64,000 nucleotides of DNA from Rhynchospora pubera (taxonomy: Eukaryota > Streptophyta > Magnoliopsida > Poales > Cyperaceae). The notes under the pieces were generated by a model. It had not been told where the DNA came from, did no database searches, and worked only from the letters and a program-made list of their open reading frames with translations. Position numbers and translations under genes: made by a program. Where the stretch lies: NCBI GenBank assembly GCA_028095005.1, contig CM051463.1:7617052-7681051 (forward strand). Direction: 5' to 3'. Below are positions 22,609 to 34,014 of this stretch, piece by piece. Each line of letters opens with the position of its first letter. Position 1 is the stretch's first letter.

Positions 22609-23889
22609 ATGGCTTCACTTGCTGCTGGAGCTAGTACATTCATCGCCACCCGGTCAGGCCGAATTGGACGGGTTCAGGCTCGGTTCGGTTTCGGAGCTAA
22701 AAAGGCTGCCCCGAAGAAAGCTAAAGCACCCACTACTGTCCGGCCATTGTGGTACCCTGGTGCAGTTGCACCTGACTGGCTAGATGGGTCTTTGGTCGGT
22801 GACTATGGGTTCGACCCATTCGGTCTCGGCAAGCCAGCTGAGTACCTGCAATTTGATCTCGACTCGTTGGATCAGAATCTGGCAAAGAATGAAGCTGGAG
22901 AGCTCATCGGCACCCGTTTCGAGGGCTCTGAGGTGAAGTCTACCCCATTCCAGCCTTACACTGAGGTGTTCGGTCTCCAGAGGTTCAGAGAATGTGAGCT
23001 AATCCACGGCAGGTGGGCCATGTTGGCAACACTTGGTGCTTTGACAGTCGAGTGGCTTACCGGTGTCACATGGCAAGACGCCGGCAAGGTATGCTTGTTT
23101 CTTCATTGTAATTTGTTTTATATGATAATCATGTGCGAAACTTTACTTTAGTGATTCATCAAGTCTTAGGAAGTATCATATGCCCTAAAACATAGTTTAG
23201 TCCCTGACTTTTTATTTGGAATCTACACAATAGAAAATAGATTGTCATAAAATTTCAAATTTAATCAGGACAGATGCATTCAAAGATCCTTATATTATTA
23301 CTTTGTTAAGATGACTAGTAATTGTTAAAATCAGAATTGGGGTGTAAGAACGTATATGGAGGGGAAAAAAATAATGCATGCTCTTTTCTAATTTGTTTTT
23401 TAAGATGATAAGTCCTACCATCTTACAATATTTTCTAATATCCAATCTAATTTAGATATATATTGAAGTAAGAAATATGTGAATAACAGTAAGTAACTAA
23501 GTACACAATTTGATTTTTTCCTTTACTAGGTTGAGTTGGTCGACGGCTCCTCATACCTCGGCCAGCCACTGCCTTTCTCAATAACCACACTCATCTGGAT
23601 TGAGGTCTTGGTCATCGGCTACATTGAGTTCCAGCGCAACGCTGAGCTGGACCCCGAAAAGAGAATCTACCCAGGTGGACCGTTCGACCCGTTGGGTCTT
23701 GCATCCGACCCTGAGAAGAAGGCCACTCTTCAATTGGCCGAGATAAAACACGCTCGTCTTGCCATGGTTGGTTTCCTAGGATTCGCTGTTCAGGCTGCAG
23801 CCACCGGAAAAGGCCCGCTCAACAACTGGGCCACCCATCTAAGCGACCCGCTCCACACCACCATCTTTGACACATTCTCTTCCTCTTAA
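22609..23889 (+). CDS. LHCB4: Chlorophyll a/b-binding protein CP29 (LHCB4), 2 exons
   Basis: Exons 22609-23088 and 23530-23889 join in phase 0 to give 279 aa. After a short transit peptide come RPLWYPGAVAPDWLDGSLVGDYGFDPFGLG, then the CP29-specific insertion DLDSLDQNLAKN...TPFQPYTEVFG. Helix B follows with RFRECELIHGRWAMLATLGAL, then helix C (PLPFSITTLIWIEVLVIGYIEFQRN) and helix A (AEIKHARLAMVGFLGFAVQAA). The Glu/His/Arg chlorophyll and salt-bridge residues of both LHC motifs are present. The end is NWATHLSDPLHTTIFDTFSSS. CP29 is a monomeric minor antenna of photosystem II in the thylakoid membrane that links CP47 to LHCII trimers. Compared with the form I remember, the PGG-FDPLGLASDP loop is one residue shorter. 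The gene looks intact. Confidence 0.97.
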
Positions 23890-24856
23890 GCTTGTTATAT
23901 TTTAAAGGGAAGCCATTATGTTTGATCATTACTTCCTTATGTTTGATGAGCTGGCCTTTGATGTAATTTTGTGAGGGTATGAGGTTGATTAGTAACTCTG
24001 TTGATCCGCCGTCTTGTAATTAATTTAATTAAATCTTCAAGATACTGGAACTTTGGATGCATTTTTGTGTGCTTCTGAGGCAAGCCTAGTATCAGTCTCT
24101 TAAAACAGACATGCACACCCGTGGGAGTGCACGCTTGCACGCATACACGCACAAACTACAAAGATATGATGTCTACTTAATTAATTAAACTTGACCAAGG
24201 TTTTATTTGGAGACAAAAGAGGAAAAAAAGGATCTCCCCTAAGCAAAGTCTTCGTATTTTGCAATTTGTTTTGCTTAGCAAAAGGGGGAAAGAAATATTG
24301 TTTAGCGATTTACTGAGAATTATTGTTTTATTATAATCGTGATAATATTTGTCAACTCAATTCGTAAAAGCTTGAACAGTAAAATAAATTTTGTGGATGT
24401 ATTGTTGGACGTAGATATAATCATATAACCTATCAACAAAGTTTAGTTTAAAACTTTATTTTATTTTGTGTATTATCTTTCTGGACAACCATTTGAGGTT
24501 TGTTTTTCCCCATTTTCAGTTTGTACTCTTCTTAGACCGGGCTTTATTTTGAAGAAAATATTACAGACCACTTGCCCCCGTGAAAATCCTAACCTTTATA
24601 TTTTGATTGAGTAATAGTCTCTGGACTCTGGTTAATTCATAGCTATTTGCTTGCTTATATCTCGCTTTTATTTGGGTTGACTTGTATATTTTCTTTCTGT
24701 TTTTGGTTCAATATTTCAACAAAGACTTTATAATATCCCTTGGCGCGATAACACCTCTAGTTAATTTTTCAAAGCCACGTCATTTTCTTTGTCCAGGTCT
24801 AAAATCAAAACCAGCGCCTAATTAATTTGCACGAAGGTTGCCTCTTCACTAATTAA
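23890..24856. other. LHCB4 3' region and intergenic DNA
   Basis: LHCB4 3' UTR sequence runs from 23890 to about 24060. Beyond that I see no gene. A GC-richer patch with repeated CACGC/ACACGC words lies at 24105-24150. The Helitron begins at 24857. Confidence 0.5.
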
Positions 24857-27272
24857 TCTCTACTACTTATAAAGCATCCTTAGTAAGGTCAGTATTTTTC
24901 ACACAAAGGGGTCCAAACAATTTTGTTAGCATCATTATAAACCATTGATCAATATGATGTACGGTTTGGATCGTTATTTCTACAAAGTAGTCGACTCTGC
25001 ACACAAATAAGTCAATGCGGTAAAATTGCTCTGGTATATTTCGCTAAAAACTCAGGTTCGATCCATGCTGTCGGCATTTTATTTTTTTATTTCAATTTTT
25101 CGCGATCAATATCCCAGCATATTCTTTCCCCTTTTCCTCCGCTCGTGATTCTGACACGATCTATTTCCTTTTTCCCTCCGCTACGCTCGCGTGCTTCCTT
25201 GATTTATCCAACATAAGTTGTCGCCGCTTCCTTGATTTTTTTTTTAACATTTCTTCACTACTTCACTACTTTCCTCTCCGATCCTCGTCGATATCTTTCC
25301 AAGTTGGACAGAGTGCGAAAAAGTTGGATCTCTTTCCTCTTTTATTTCGCCAGGGTTTGTATACTGACGCCGCTCCCTTCTCCTCTCTCCGATTTTAGCT
25401 TTTTCCTCTTCTTTTGTTGATCCATAACCCTAACGCGGTGCCTACAGAGGCGATGGGAGGCAGCTTTTCGATCTTCATCATCAATGGAACGCCACATCGC
25501 CACTTATTGGCCTTCGTACTCTCTCTCCTTCTCTCTCTCATCTCATTCCCGCTAATAGGCATTGAGGATTCGGCACAACCTAGCATTTGTTATTCATGTA
25601 GGCTCACATATCTGGCATTTTGGTGGTTCTTATACTCTTTTCCTTTATTTTTACGGTGATCGGAGAAAATTCATATATTTACTTGTATAACCTACTATTT
25701 AGTTTGCAAAATAGTATTATTGGTACTGACGGATCTTAATTTATGACATTCTGGTAATCTAATGAATTAACAAAAAGTGTCCTTGTTTCTTTTTCCTGCC
25801 TTGTGACATGGCTACTGGCATCGTAGCTCTCTTTCATTTCTTATCTGTTTGTCGTCTCTCATAGTAGATCTGAATATTTAACAAAAATAATCATATTTGT
25901 TGTTTTCAGGTGATAAATCACACCGGTTTGGTTTACTACTTGATCAAGAGATTGGTGTATCGAGGTATTGCTGTTGCCTGTTAATTTGTATCTTCTCTTT
26001 CACTGAATTTTTTTTAATTGATTGAAGAATTTCATTTACGTACATATATATAAGGGTCCTAGAGATTATTTTGTTTTTTGAACCAATTGTTAGGTTTCCT
26101 TTGTTCATTTTCCTTATTTCATTTTATGGTGCATTTTAACAAACGCATAATAAGCATATTTGATATTGATCTAAGTTGCTACATGTATATAATTTTAGTT
26201 CAAATTTTGGTTCAAGGTTTCCAGGTTGTTATATATGCTTATAATTCCGCTTAATTTTTTTTACCGGAGCTGAAATTGGTATACATGACTAATCATTCAA
26301 ATAGCATAAAACAAAACAAAAAGGCTGATAATTAGTTTTTTTTTTTTACTGGTATTCGATCCTGATCCATTCTTTTTTCGTTTTCTGGTATTCATTTCTT
26401 ATGGGCACATATTTCTTAGCCTCCTTTTTATTTCATTTTATTTTTCTAAACCCAATAGAGATGATCCAAACTGGAAAGCCAAATCTCTGATTGCAATTTT
26501 TTTTTTTTGAATATTCACCCGTAGGTAATTAAGGACAAAAGATACATTGTCAGAGCCCACAGTTCATAAGGTCACGAAAGGTTGTTCATAAGCTCTGATC
26601 TGCATCATCTAGGCCCTCATCTCTTTCAAGCGAAGGTTGTGTATTTTTTTCCTCTTCAGTTTTGCGTCCCGCATTTCTTCCCCATTTCTGCTTAATTTTT
26701 CTGGATTCTCACCTTTTTACTATTGGTTCTCTTCTAGGTTACTTGTTTCTATTTAGTTTGGTCAGTGGGTACTGCACTTTCTTGCCTTATTTGGCTATAA
26801 GGTTCTGCTCCTTTGAGGAACAAAGATGCAAAAATAAGTACAAGTCTGGCCGCATTATCCACTCATTAATTTCCTCAAATCATTCTGAAATGCCAAAAAC
26901 TACAGACAAGGCCGCAAGTTTCGAGTTTAAATAGCTCCAGTCCACAATCAGTAAATTCTGGTATGTCTGGATGTGTGAATGAAACTGTAGCATAAATTCA
27001 TTTTGAAGGAAATTTCCTTTAGTTTTTACTTATATTTATTTAGCTCCAGTACTATGTGTATGGTAATAAAATGGTATGTTTCAAGTATCAACAGACAAGA
27101 AATATTGATTTAAAATCTGCTTATTTGGTTACAGTTTTCTGTAAAAAAAATGACAAACAAAAAGAAATCAATAGAACATTGTAAGGTTTGTATAAATTTG
27201 TAAAATCTTTTCCCTATTGTTAATGAAAGAGTTTCTTTGATCTATGAAATTCGTTGCTTATCTATTATGTAG

Positions 27273-27390
27273 GAAATAAAGGATGAAAACGGGGACAGTG
27301 TGTTTCATCTTGGAGCATATCATGGTAGAACAAAGATTTGACAGTACTTTGTTGAGGATCCGAATTTTCCTGTTGATTTTCTTACAGCAA
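27273..27390 (+). pseudogene. Captured ankyrin-repeat-like exon fragment
   Basis: After an AG acceptor the frame reads EIKDENGDSVFHLGAYHGRTKI, then a TGA, then QYFVEDPNFPVD. DENGDSVFHLGA resembles the D-x-G-x-T-x-L-H-x-A-A core of an ankyrin repeat, and the part after the stop resembles the helix-rich continuation. The stop codon and isolated context mark it as a captured, dead fragment in the Helitron. Assignment is tentative. Confidence 0.4.
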
Positions 27391-27525
27391 AAATATCATG
27401 TAGATCTTTACTTTTGTTTTCTCTTAATTCACTCTACTTGCTTCATAATAAAATTTTACTGTTTCTTTGATATCAGTATTTTAGGATATATAAACAAATA
27501 AAGTATTCTTATTTGTTCTCTTGAG

Positions 27526-27657
27526 GGAGTCTTGCTTTACGAACTTCCTGGTACAGGCAAAACATTGCTGGCAAGAGCAGTGGCCCACCACACTAACTGT
27601 ACCTTCATTAGGGTTTCAAGTTCAAAACTGGTACAAAAGTACATTGGAGAAGGATAA
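27526..27657 (+). pseudogene. Captured 26S proteasome ATPase RPT6 exon fragment
   Basis: The frame GVLLYELPGTGKTLLARAVAHHTNCTFIRVSSSKLVQKYIGEG, ended by TAA, corresponds to the Walker A region of the 19S regulatory ATPase RPT6 (SUG1). AHHT and IRVSGSELVQKYIGEG are characteristic of this subunit. The canonical GPPGTGKT is altered to ELPGTGKT and SGSE to SSSK, and the next exon is missing. It is therefore a decayed capture inside the Helitron rather than a functional gene. Confidence 0.85.
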
Positions 27658-29490
27658 ATGCATGTGATAGTGTGCTTAATGAAGGTACAGTCAAGCGAGA
27701 GAGCTTATCCAAGCTGGACTGCAGCGGTAGGCTAAATGCATGTGGAAATGTGCTTTCTTAGCTGCCGCTGAATTGGAACTAGAGATTCGCATCCTTTGAA
27801 GGTACTTAATCTCACTTTTTCTCTAATGTTCTATTTGTTCAAATTGCTTCAAAAAATCATTTTTTTTTCTTGAGCAACCAATTTAGTAGCTTATTAATCA
27901 CGCTTGTTCTATGATGATAATGTGAGCTCAAATTAATATCGTCTCTCTTTCTTTTATTTTGCTCGTCTTTTATACAGTTCTTATCTGGCTGGTACATTTG
28001 ATCTCTTTGAAATTGACATATTGTTGCAGTAGGCTTTTTCTTGTGATTCATTTACTTTTTTTTTATTAAACTATACTGATTGTTATTTCGTAATTATCTC
28101 TATTATAATTCAATGTTACTGATTACAGCTGGTAATCTAAATATTTAGTTGGGACCAAGGGCAATTTTCTGATTGTATTTTCCTTTTTTCTTTCTTTTTT
28201 GTCAGGAAACTCAGTAGTAGTAAGATTAATTGATTCAAGAGTTGATTGCTTTCTCTGGAAATACTTTGGTTATCAAGGTGTGTCTCTTGTTGTGTCATAA
28301 AAATACTGTACATTAAAGCATTTTCAAATTAACCTTGATCAAACAAAGTATCAGATTAAATATTTTGTTTTCTACGATAAAGATTATTTACACAGTCATC
28401 ATGAGTTTTACTGGTGTTGTTTGAAGTGTTCAAGCATCTTCCTTATGTTTCAACTGCTGAATTATAATAATAATTATTTATGTAGATGCTCTAATTATCA
28501 AATTATATAATTTTTAGCATTAATTATTTATTAAATTGGTTATTTCAGTCAATAGTTCTATAGTTGAGAGATAAACAATAGAATAGTTGCCCTTTCAAAT
28601 TTACAATTTAGCGCATGGCTTATATGTTGAATGAGAAACTGTGCTTGTTTAGTTATAGATAGAAGATGAAGTGGCTGCTATTAAGGTTGATGCTTGACAG
28701 TCAATTCCTTGAATGATATGCAATGGTGCAAAATTTCTTTTTGGATGTCGTGTCTGTCGAGATTGAGAATGAGTATTTCGATGTGGTTACTAATTGTGTT
28801 AATAGCTTGGGCTACAACTGATGAGGAACAAAACTTACTTTTCATATGGACTTGAAAGCTTTTGATGCTAGAGAAACTGCTTCAGTAGGAGAATTTCGAG
28901 CACATCAAATACTCATGAATGATTCCTATTGTAAACCGTATAGGGAATTAATTAAAATGTAGCACTAGCAAAATATAATGTAGAATGATTTATCTTTTAT
29001 CCGTTGGCCAGTACCATTAAATTGTCAGTACACCTTTACTGATCATTTGAGTGACTTTTAATTATTAGAACATGCTTCAACACTCAGTCATTTGTGTACA
29101 TGTGATTTTGTGTATCCATGACTATTTGATTTTATGTTTTTGTTGCAATAAGTGATTTTATAACAAGCTGTGCACTACATAAATGCAATCTTTTATCTTG
29201 TAGCTTTCAAATTGAACTTTCATGTTTTTCACTATTTCAAGCCTTGCTAATTATGACAACTACCACAAGTTCTGCTGCTTACAGGATCATTTCAAAGTTA
29301 GTTATCAGGTAACTCTTCTTTGTCAATTAGTCCTGCTCCTTTTGACTGAAGGGCTCCTTGCTACTCATGAACTACTTGTTATCGAAGGGAAGATTGCATG
29401 AATTTATAGTGTCTATTTGATTTCTGTATTGATTCCTTTAATTTATCTCAGCTTTATATATTTCTTATCTTCTTAGGTATGATATTGTAG

Positions 29491-29613
29491 GCTCAGGAAG
29501 CATTTATCAAAGTTCATTATGCGAATCCAAAGGAGAATGAGAATAAGTACAGCGGTAATGAGGAGGCATGGTCGCTGGAGAGTTTATATGCAGCATACAG
29601 GAATTCACCTTAG
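29491..29613 (+). pseudogene. Captured terminal exon of an unidentified gene
   Basis: Following a TTGTAG acceptor, 40 codons are open to a stop: AQEAFIKVHYANPKENE near the start and EEAWSLESLYAAYRNSP at the end. Codon use and composition look like real protein, but I do not recognise the family. It lies 126 bp before the Helitron end, so it is likely a captured 3' exon. Confidence 0.35.
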
Positions 29614-29739
29614 TTGTTAGGATTCAGTAGTGATGTTTTCATTTCGATGCACCAGGATTGTTTGTTATTATTGTGGTTATGTACTCTTTTTATCTTAATG
29701 AAGTTTTTAACCCGCACATTGAGCGGGCACTGCTGCTAG

Positions 29740-31113
29740 TGTATATAAGACACGAGCTGTACTCAACTTATCCTACTAATTAACTTTTTTTCTAATACCA
29801 AAAGATGTAAAATTGCGTATTAAAAATATTAATGTATATAAGACACGAGCTGTACTCAACTTATCCTACTAATTAACTTTTTTTCTAATACCAAAAGATA
29901 TAAAATTGCGTATTTCGAATCCGAACAGTGAATCCATTAGCTTTAGCAAAGGCTTTATATAACTCTTCAGCTTTCTCTAGTGATACGAATACCATGCCTT
30001 CAAAAAATTTGAAACCTTCAGTATTTTCATTAATATGCTCTGTGTTATTGGCTTCAATTCTATTGTTTTCAGGCTCCACCTCCATAACAATATCTTTATT
30101 TAATTCCATGAAATTTAAGAACTCTTCATTATCCATGCACTATAATGACTCCTGGCATTAAAAAAAAGATACAATTTTAGTTCAAAGTAAGATAAAATAA
30201 TAAAAATTGAACACCTCAGGGCCACAATATATATCATTTTCTTTTAAAAAAAAAGAAGTGCATTAAACTGATTAGATGTAGCAAGAGTATTGAGCATTGA
30301 AGAGCATAAAATTGATTATTTAAAAAAATCAAGTTCAGATTGATTAGGCATGGCAGTATTCACTGCTTCATTATCAAAATTTAACCCAAAGTGAATAGCA
30401 AATATAACCTAACTAAAGTGATTCAAACGAAAATTAAATTGCTCTTTACGAGCATGACCCATAAAGGTAATTTCTAGAAGCAACTATTATTTCTGAACTA
30501 ACATTAGCTAATCGGATTTAAATGAGAGAAATAAAAAAGTGATGTACCTCATGAACAGAAATGAGGAGACTCTAAATTCAAAAAATTTCGCTAAATCCAA
30601 CAAAGAGGCGCTCCAAAGAGACAAAAGGGTAGATGTGTGCGAGAGAGAGAGAGCCGGGTGGAGAGCACTACGAAACGTCTAGGGTTAGGGAGGTGCGGCA
30701 GGTTGCATCAGGGCAGCAAAGAGACAATCGAAGACAGTCGCAACAGTTCGAGGGCACAATTGCTAGAGAGAGGTGAAGCGTGGGCTATCTTAGAGTGAGA
30801 GGCAAGCGTAAGAGAGAGGAGATTGCGTGGTGAGAGAAAGCGCTAGCCGCTAAAGAGTTGTTTCAGATTCGCTGGTGAATGAAGAAGAAAGAAGAGCAAA
30901 AGTGTAATTAGTAGATTAAATCAAAACCGTTGATCAAGACTAAATCCAACGGACTGTGATTTGTGGCAATCGGGGACAACTAATTTGGTTGGTAGCGGAA
31001 CGCTCCTCTAAAAATATTAATGTATATAAGACACGAGCTGTACTCAACTTATCCTACTAATTAACTTTTTTTCTAATACCAAAAGATATAAAATTGCGTA
31101 TTAAAAATATCAT
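29740..31113. repeat. 93-bp repeat, three copies, split by an inserted fragment
   Basis: Copies at 29740-29832, 29833-29913 and 31021-31113 share TGTATATAAGACACGAGC, TGTACTCAACTTATCC and AAAATTGCGTAT with almost no differences. Copies 1 and 2 are head-to-tail. Between copies 2 and 3 lies a 1.1-kb foreign segment (about 29914-31008) with a FAR1-like start. Copy 1 begins exactly at the Helitron's host T. Confidence 0.85.
29914..30136 (-). pseudogene. FAR1/FRS-like transposase-derived N-terminal fragment
   Basis: The minus-strand frame MDNEEFLNFMELNKDIVMEVEPENN...GMVFVSLEKAEELYKAFAKANGFTVRIRNTQ resembles the N-terminus of FAR1/FHY3-related proteins, where F-x-S-x-E-A-x-x-Y-x-x-Y/F-A-x-x-x-G-F-x-V-R opens the DNA-binding domain. 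It then runs into the 93-bp repeat and ends. Upstream (to about 31008) is leader-like DNA with GA-rich tracts (30640-30850). It is probably the end of a FAR1-type MULE captured in the repeat. Confidence 0.6.
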
Positions 31114-31429
31114 TTATAGCATAAATTAAGTTATCTTCGGCTTACATGAGCCTAGTGTACGTTGACTTCCTTTTTTTAGTGATGGCACCGAATGTAGTGA
31201 CAAAAAGCTGAATGAAAATTAATTGTTATTGTTCGAGCTAGGTTGTCTTTCAAATTTAATAATTGAACAAACTTATGATTAATGAAACAACTGCACTATG
31301 AAGGAAGCCAGCATGTAATCAATTTCATACTCACCGAACATATATCAAGGGTAGCAGCACTACTTCAAAAAGGCAAAAAAAAAAAAAAAAGAAAAAAAAG
31401 AAAAAAAAAGAAAAGAAAAGGGGAGAAGA

Positions 31430-34014
31430 ATGGTTCTGTGGCTCTTCGTTCTTCTGCTACTATCTGCAGCTACTATTCGAGTTCACAGCCAGTTTGATTC
31501 TAATGGTAATACTTTCTACAAAATCGCATTAGTATAATCTCTTTCCCTCCTTTAAACTCCTTATCTTTTAAAAACAGCTGGAGCTGCTAATTCTACAACA
31601 GTAACAACCAAGAAAATAGTTACAAAAGTAAAGACAATTATAATTATATTCCTTAAAATTATATCAGGAACTTTTGTAATCGGATGCAATGAATCATTCC
31701 ATTAAAGATAATAAATGCTAAGAAGGTAAATTAAAACATTAATTTTTCAAATTTCTTAAATCTGATATGATCAAACGTTTTTGAATAATATTCTTTGTCA
31801 TAATTGGCAAATAAGCTTGTAGACATTCACAAGTAATTATTAATTTATTATCAGTAAAACATAATTTCTCCATATGCCAGTGGATATTGTTGTAAAATTT
31901 ATATATGCTGCTCAATGGAGATTGCTGTCCATGAACTTAAAATTTGTTTCTTGGTAATTTCAGTGCAGTTAATTGTTGATCGAGCTCCTAAATAGAATTT
32001 CAGTAAAATTTATTTGCCTCAGTTAGAGGTAAGCTAAAAAATAAATTAGAAAAAGAGAAGGGGGCATAACAAGATGTGGTGTCAACTCTTAATGAAATGG
32101 CTAAGTGCTTCTTTATTCGGAAAAAAGATGTGGTGTTAACTTTTTAACTGGCAGAATGCATCTGTTGACAGAACCCAGAAAAAAAACCCAAAATTTTGAG
32201 CCTACCTTTTAACTACTTTCATGCTGTTGAAAACAATCTGTAGTGATTTTATTCTATGGTGCAGGATTTCTGAGCATTGACTGTGGACTTCCTGCAAAAT
32301 CTAGCTATGTTGACAGTGAAACTAATTTAACGTATGTATCAGATGAGCAATTCATCAACGACACAGGAAAGACAGCCCAAATCCTTGACAAAAGTGCACT
32401 ACCAAAGGAATATCTGACACTTAGATACTTTCCTTAGAAAAGATATAATGGATTCAGGAGCTGCTACACCATACCATCCTTGACGGTAGGATCTAAGTAT
32501 CTTACAAGGGCAACATTCTATTATGGAAACTATGATAACTTGAATCAGGCCCCAACCTTTGATCTTTACATAGGGGTCAACTTTTGGTATACAGTAAATG
32601 CATCTGCTCCCTCCCATCCTGAAATTATCTTTGAAGCTACTACGGATTCCTTGCAAGTCTGTCTGGTATATACTACACATGGGGTTCCCTTTATCTCTTC
32701 TTTACATATAAGGCAATTGAAGAAAGGTATGTACGATCCATATGTGACCACAACACAATTGTTGATTTCAGAGTGGAGGTATAATTTGGGAGCAAGCAAT
32801 CGCCCTATAATAAGGTCATTATATATTAATTATGCCAAGCTCTAATTGATAATAGATCTTTTTTCCTTTAGTGCATTGTATCTAAGAATTTTGTTGAACT
32901 ACTTTTTCCCCCTTTATATTAAACCTACCCTTCTAGGATGCATTTAATTCCAAGAGGATAATTTTAAATTATGAATTGCTATAAATTCTCGAAATTACCG
33001 TGATCAAAAGAAATGAAGATAAATAATTTGCATTTCAGAATTAATAGGAAGTTAGGAACATATCATGAATTGCAAATTTGTGTGTGGGTGTGTTGTGGAT
33101 GTCTATGTTTTGAAATCAAAAAAGAAAATAAAAACAGTATATAACCGTGATCAGATCTCATTTTCTTCGCCTAACAATTGAAATATAGGTACCCTGATGA
33201 TAAGTATGACCGGTGGTGGACGAACTATACCTCCATGTTCAAGACCTGGACAAACATCTCAACCAATTCCACTGTAGCAGCTGAACCAGAGTTGCAGACC
33301 CCCTCTCTTGTGATGCAGACTGCTGCCACCACTTTATCTACTAAAGAATCCCTTTTCATGACTTGGACGGCCACTAACGACAGAAACTATTTGGTCATCC
33401 TTCACTTTGCTGAGATCCAAGACAACACATCAAAGACTGATCGAAGGGAGTTTAATATATTTGCTGGAGGATCATTGATATCAAACAAGCCATATGTTCC
33501 GGGGTTTCTATCTTCACAAACTGTATATTTCAATGACTCAAATGTTTTCATTTATAACCTATCACTGGTGGCAACCACAAATTCGACTCTGCCGCCTGTA
33601 CTGAATGCAATTGAGCTTTATATTATTTCACCCATCACGCTTGCCACTTATGCTCCAGATGGTATACTCATTTTTCCTATTTTGGTTTGTTGGATCTGTA
33701 CATGCTTGTTGATTTACAATCATCAATAAAACTGTGCAATCTGCAAGATGAGCTGACCTAAGTAATTAGTTATAAACCCTCAGCATCATAAGGTCAGGAC
33801 CCAAGCTTAATTACTGACCAAAGCCAAATTTTTTCTCCCCTGGCCCAGAAGAAAATTAGAACAGAAAATCGTAGGAACATGTAATAATGCTTTAATTGCC
33901 AATCGTTATACTTCCAGAAGAGAGTTCTCTCTCTTTGTTGATTTGGGTGGATCATTCTAAGTGCCTGTGTCTTCTTTTTACATTCAGTTACTGCCATTTA
34001 TAACATAATGAAGG
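31430..34014 (+). pseudogene. Malectin-LRR receptor kinase (FRK1/SIRK-like), segment 1: signal peptide and malectin-like domain
   Basis: Exon 1 (31430-31505) encodes MVLWLFVLLLLSAATIRVHSQFDSN, a signal peptide. Exon 2 (32265-32814) and exon 3 (33189-33661) encode the extracellular malectin-like domain: GFLSIDCGLP, ATFYYGNYDNLNQAPTFDLYIGVNFW, YPDDKYDRWW, FAEIQ and FNDSNVF. The opening part of exon 4 (33988-34014) reads VTAIYNIMKG and stops at the Copia insertion. This architecture belongs to the LRR-I receptor-like kinases such as At2g19190/At2g19210. An in-frame TAG at 32435-32437, in the YLTLRYFP-RSCYT region, truncates the product after about 80 residues. The rest of the gene follows at 45756-47637, 51123-55595 and 62296-62398. 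Confidence 0.9.
32071..32140. repeat. Possible tiny retroposed insertion with imperfect duplication
   Basis: AAGATGTGGTGTCAACT (32071-32087) recurs as AAGATGTGGTGTTAACT (32125-32141) after an A-run. About 35 bp lie between, reading AATGAAATGGCTAAGTGC onward. This looks like a very short 3' end of a retroposon with a target duplication, in intron 1 of the receptor-kinase gene. A simple local duplication is the alternative. Confidence 0.4.

Larger units (their letters stand above)
24857..29739 (+). mobile_element. Helitron with captured gene fragments
   Basis: The left end starts TCTCTACTACTTATAAAGC after a host A (24856). The right end is CCCGCacattgaGCGGG (29711-29727), a 5-bp-stem hairpin, then 8 bases and the terminal CTAG (29736-29739), followed by a host T. 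TC start, subterminal hairpin, CTAG end, A/T target and absence of a duplication are the Helitron signature. No Rep/helicase protein is visible, so it is non-autonomous. Inside are pieces of unrelated genes on the plus strand: an ankyrin-like exon (27273-27390), an RPT6 exon (27526-27657) and an unassigned exon (29491-29613). The 5' end was chosen by motif and the A|T rule and is less certain than the 3' end. Confidence 0.75.

Noticed and set aside
25414..25659. 81-aa plus-strand frame in the Helitron with a hydrophobic stretch
   Set aside because: It could be a captured first exon, but there is no recognisable motif and the hydrophobicity comes from CT-rich DNA.
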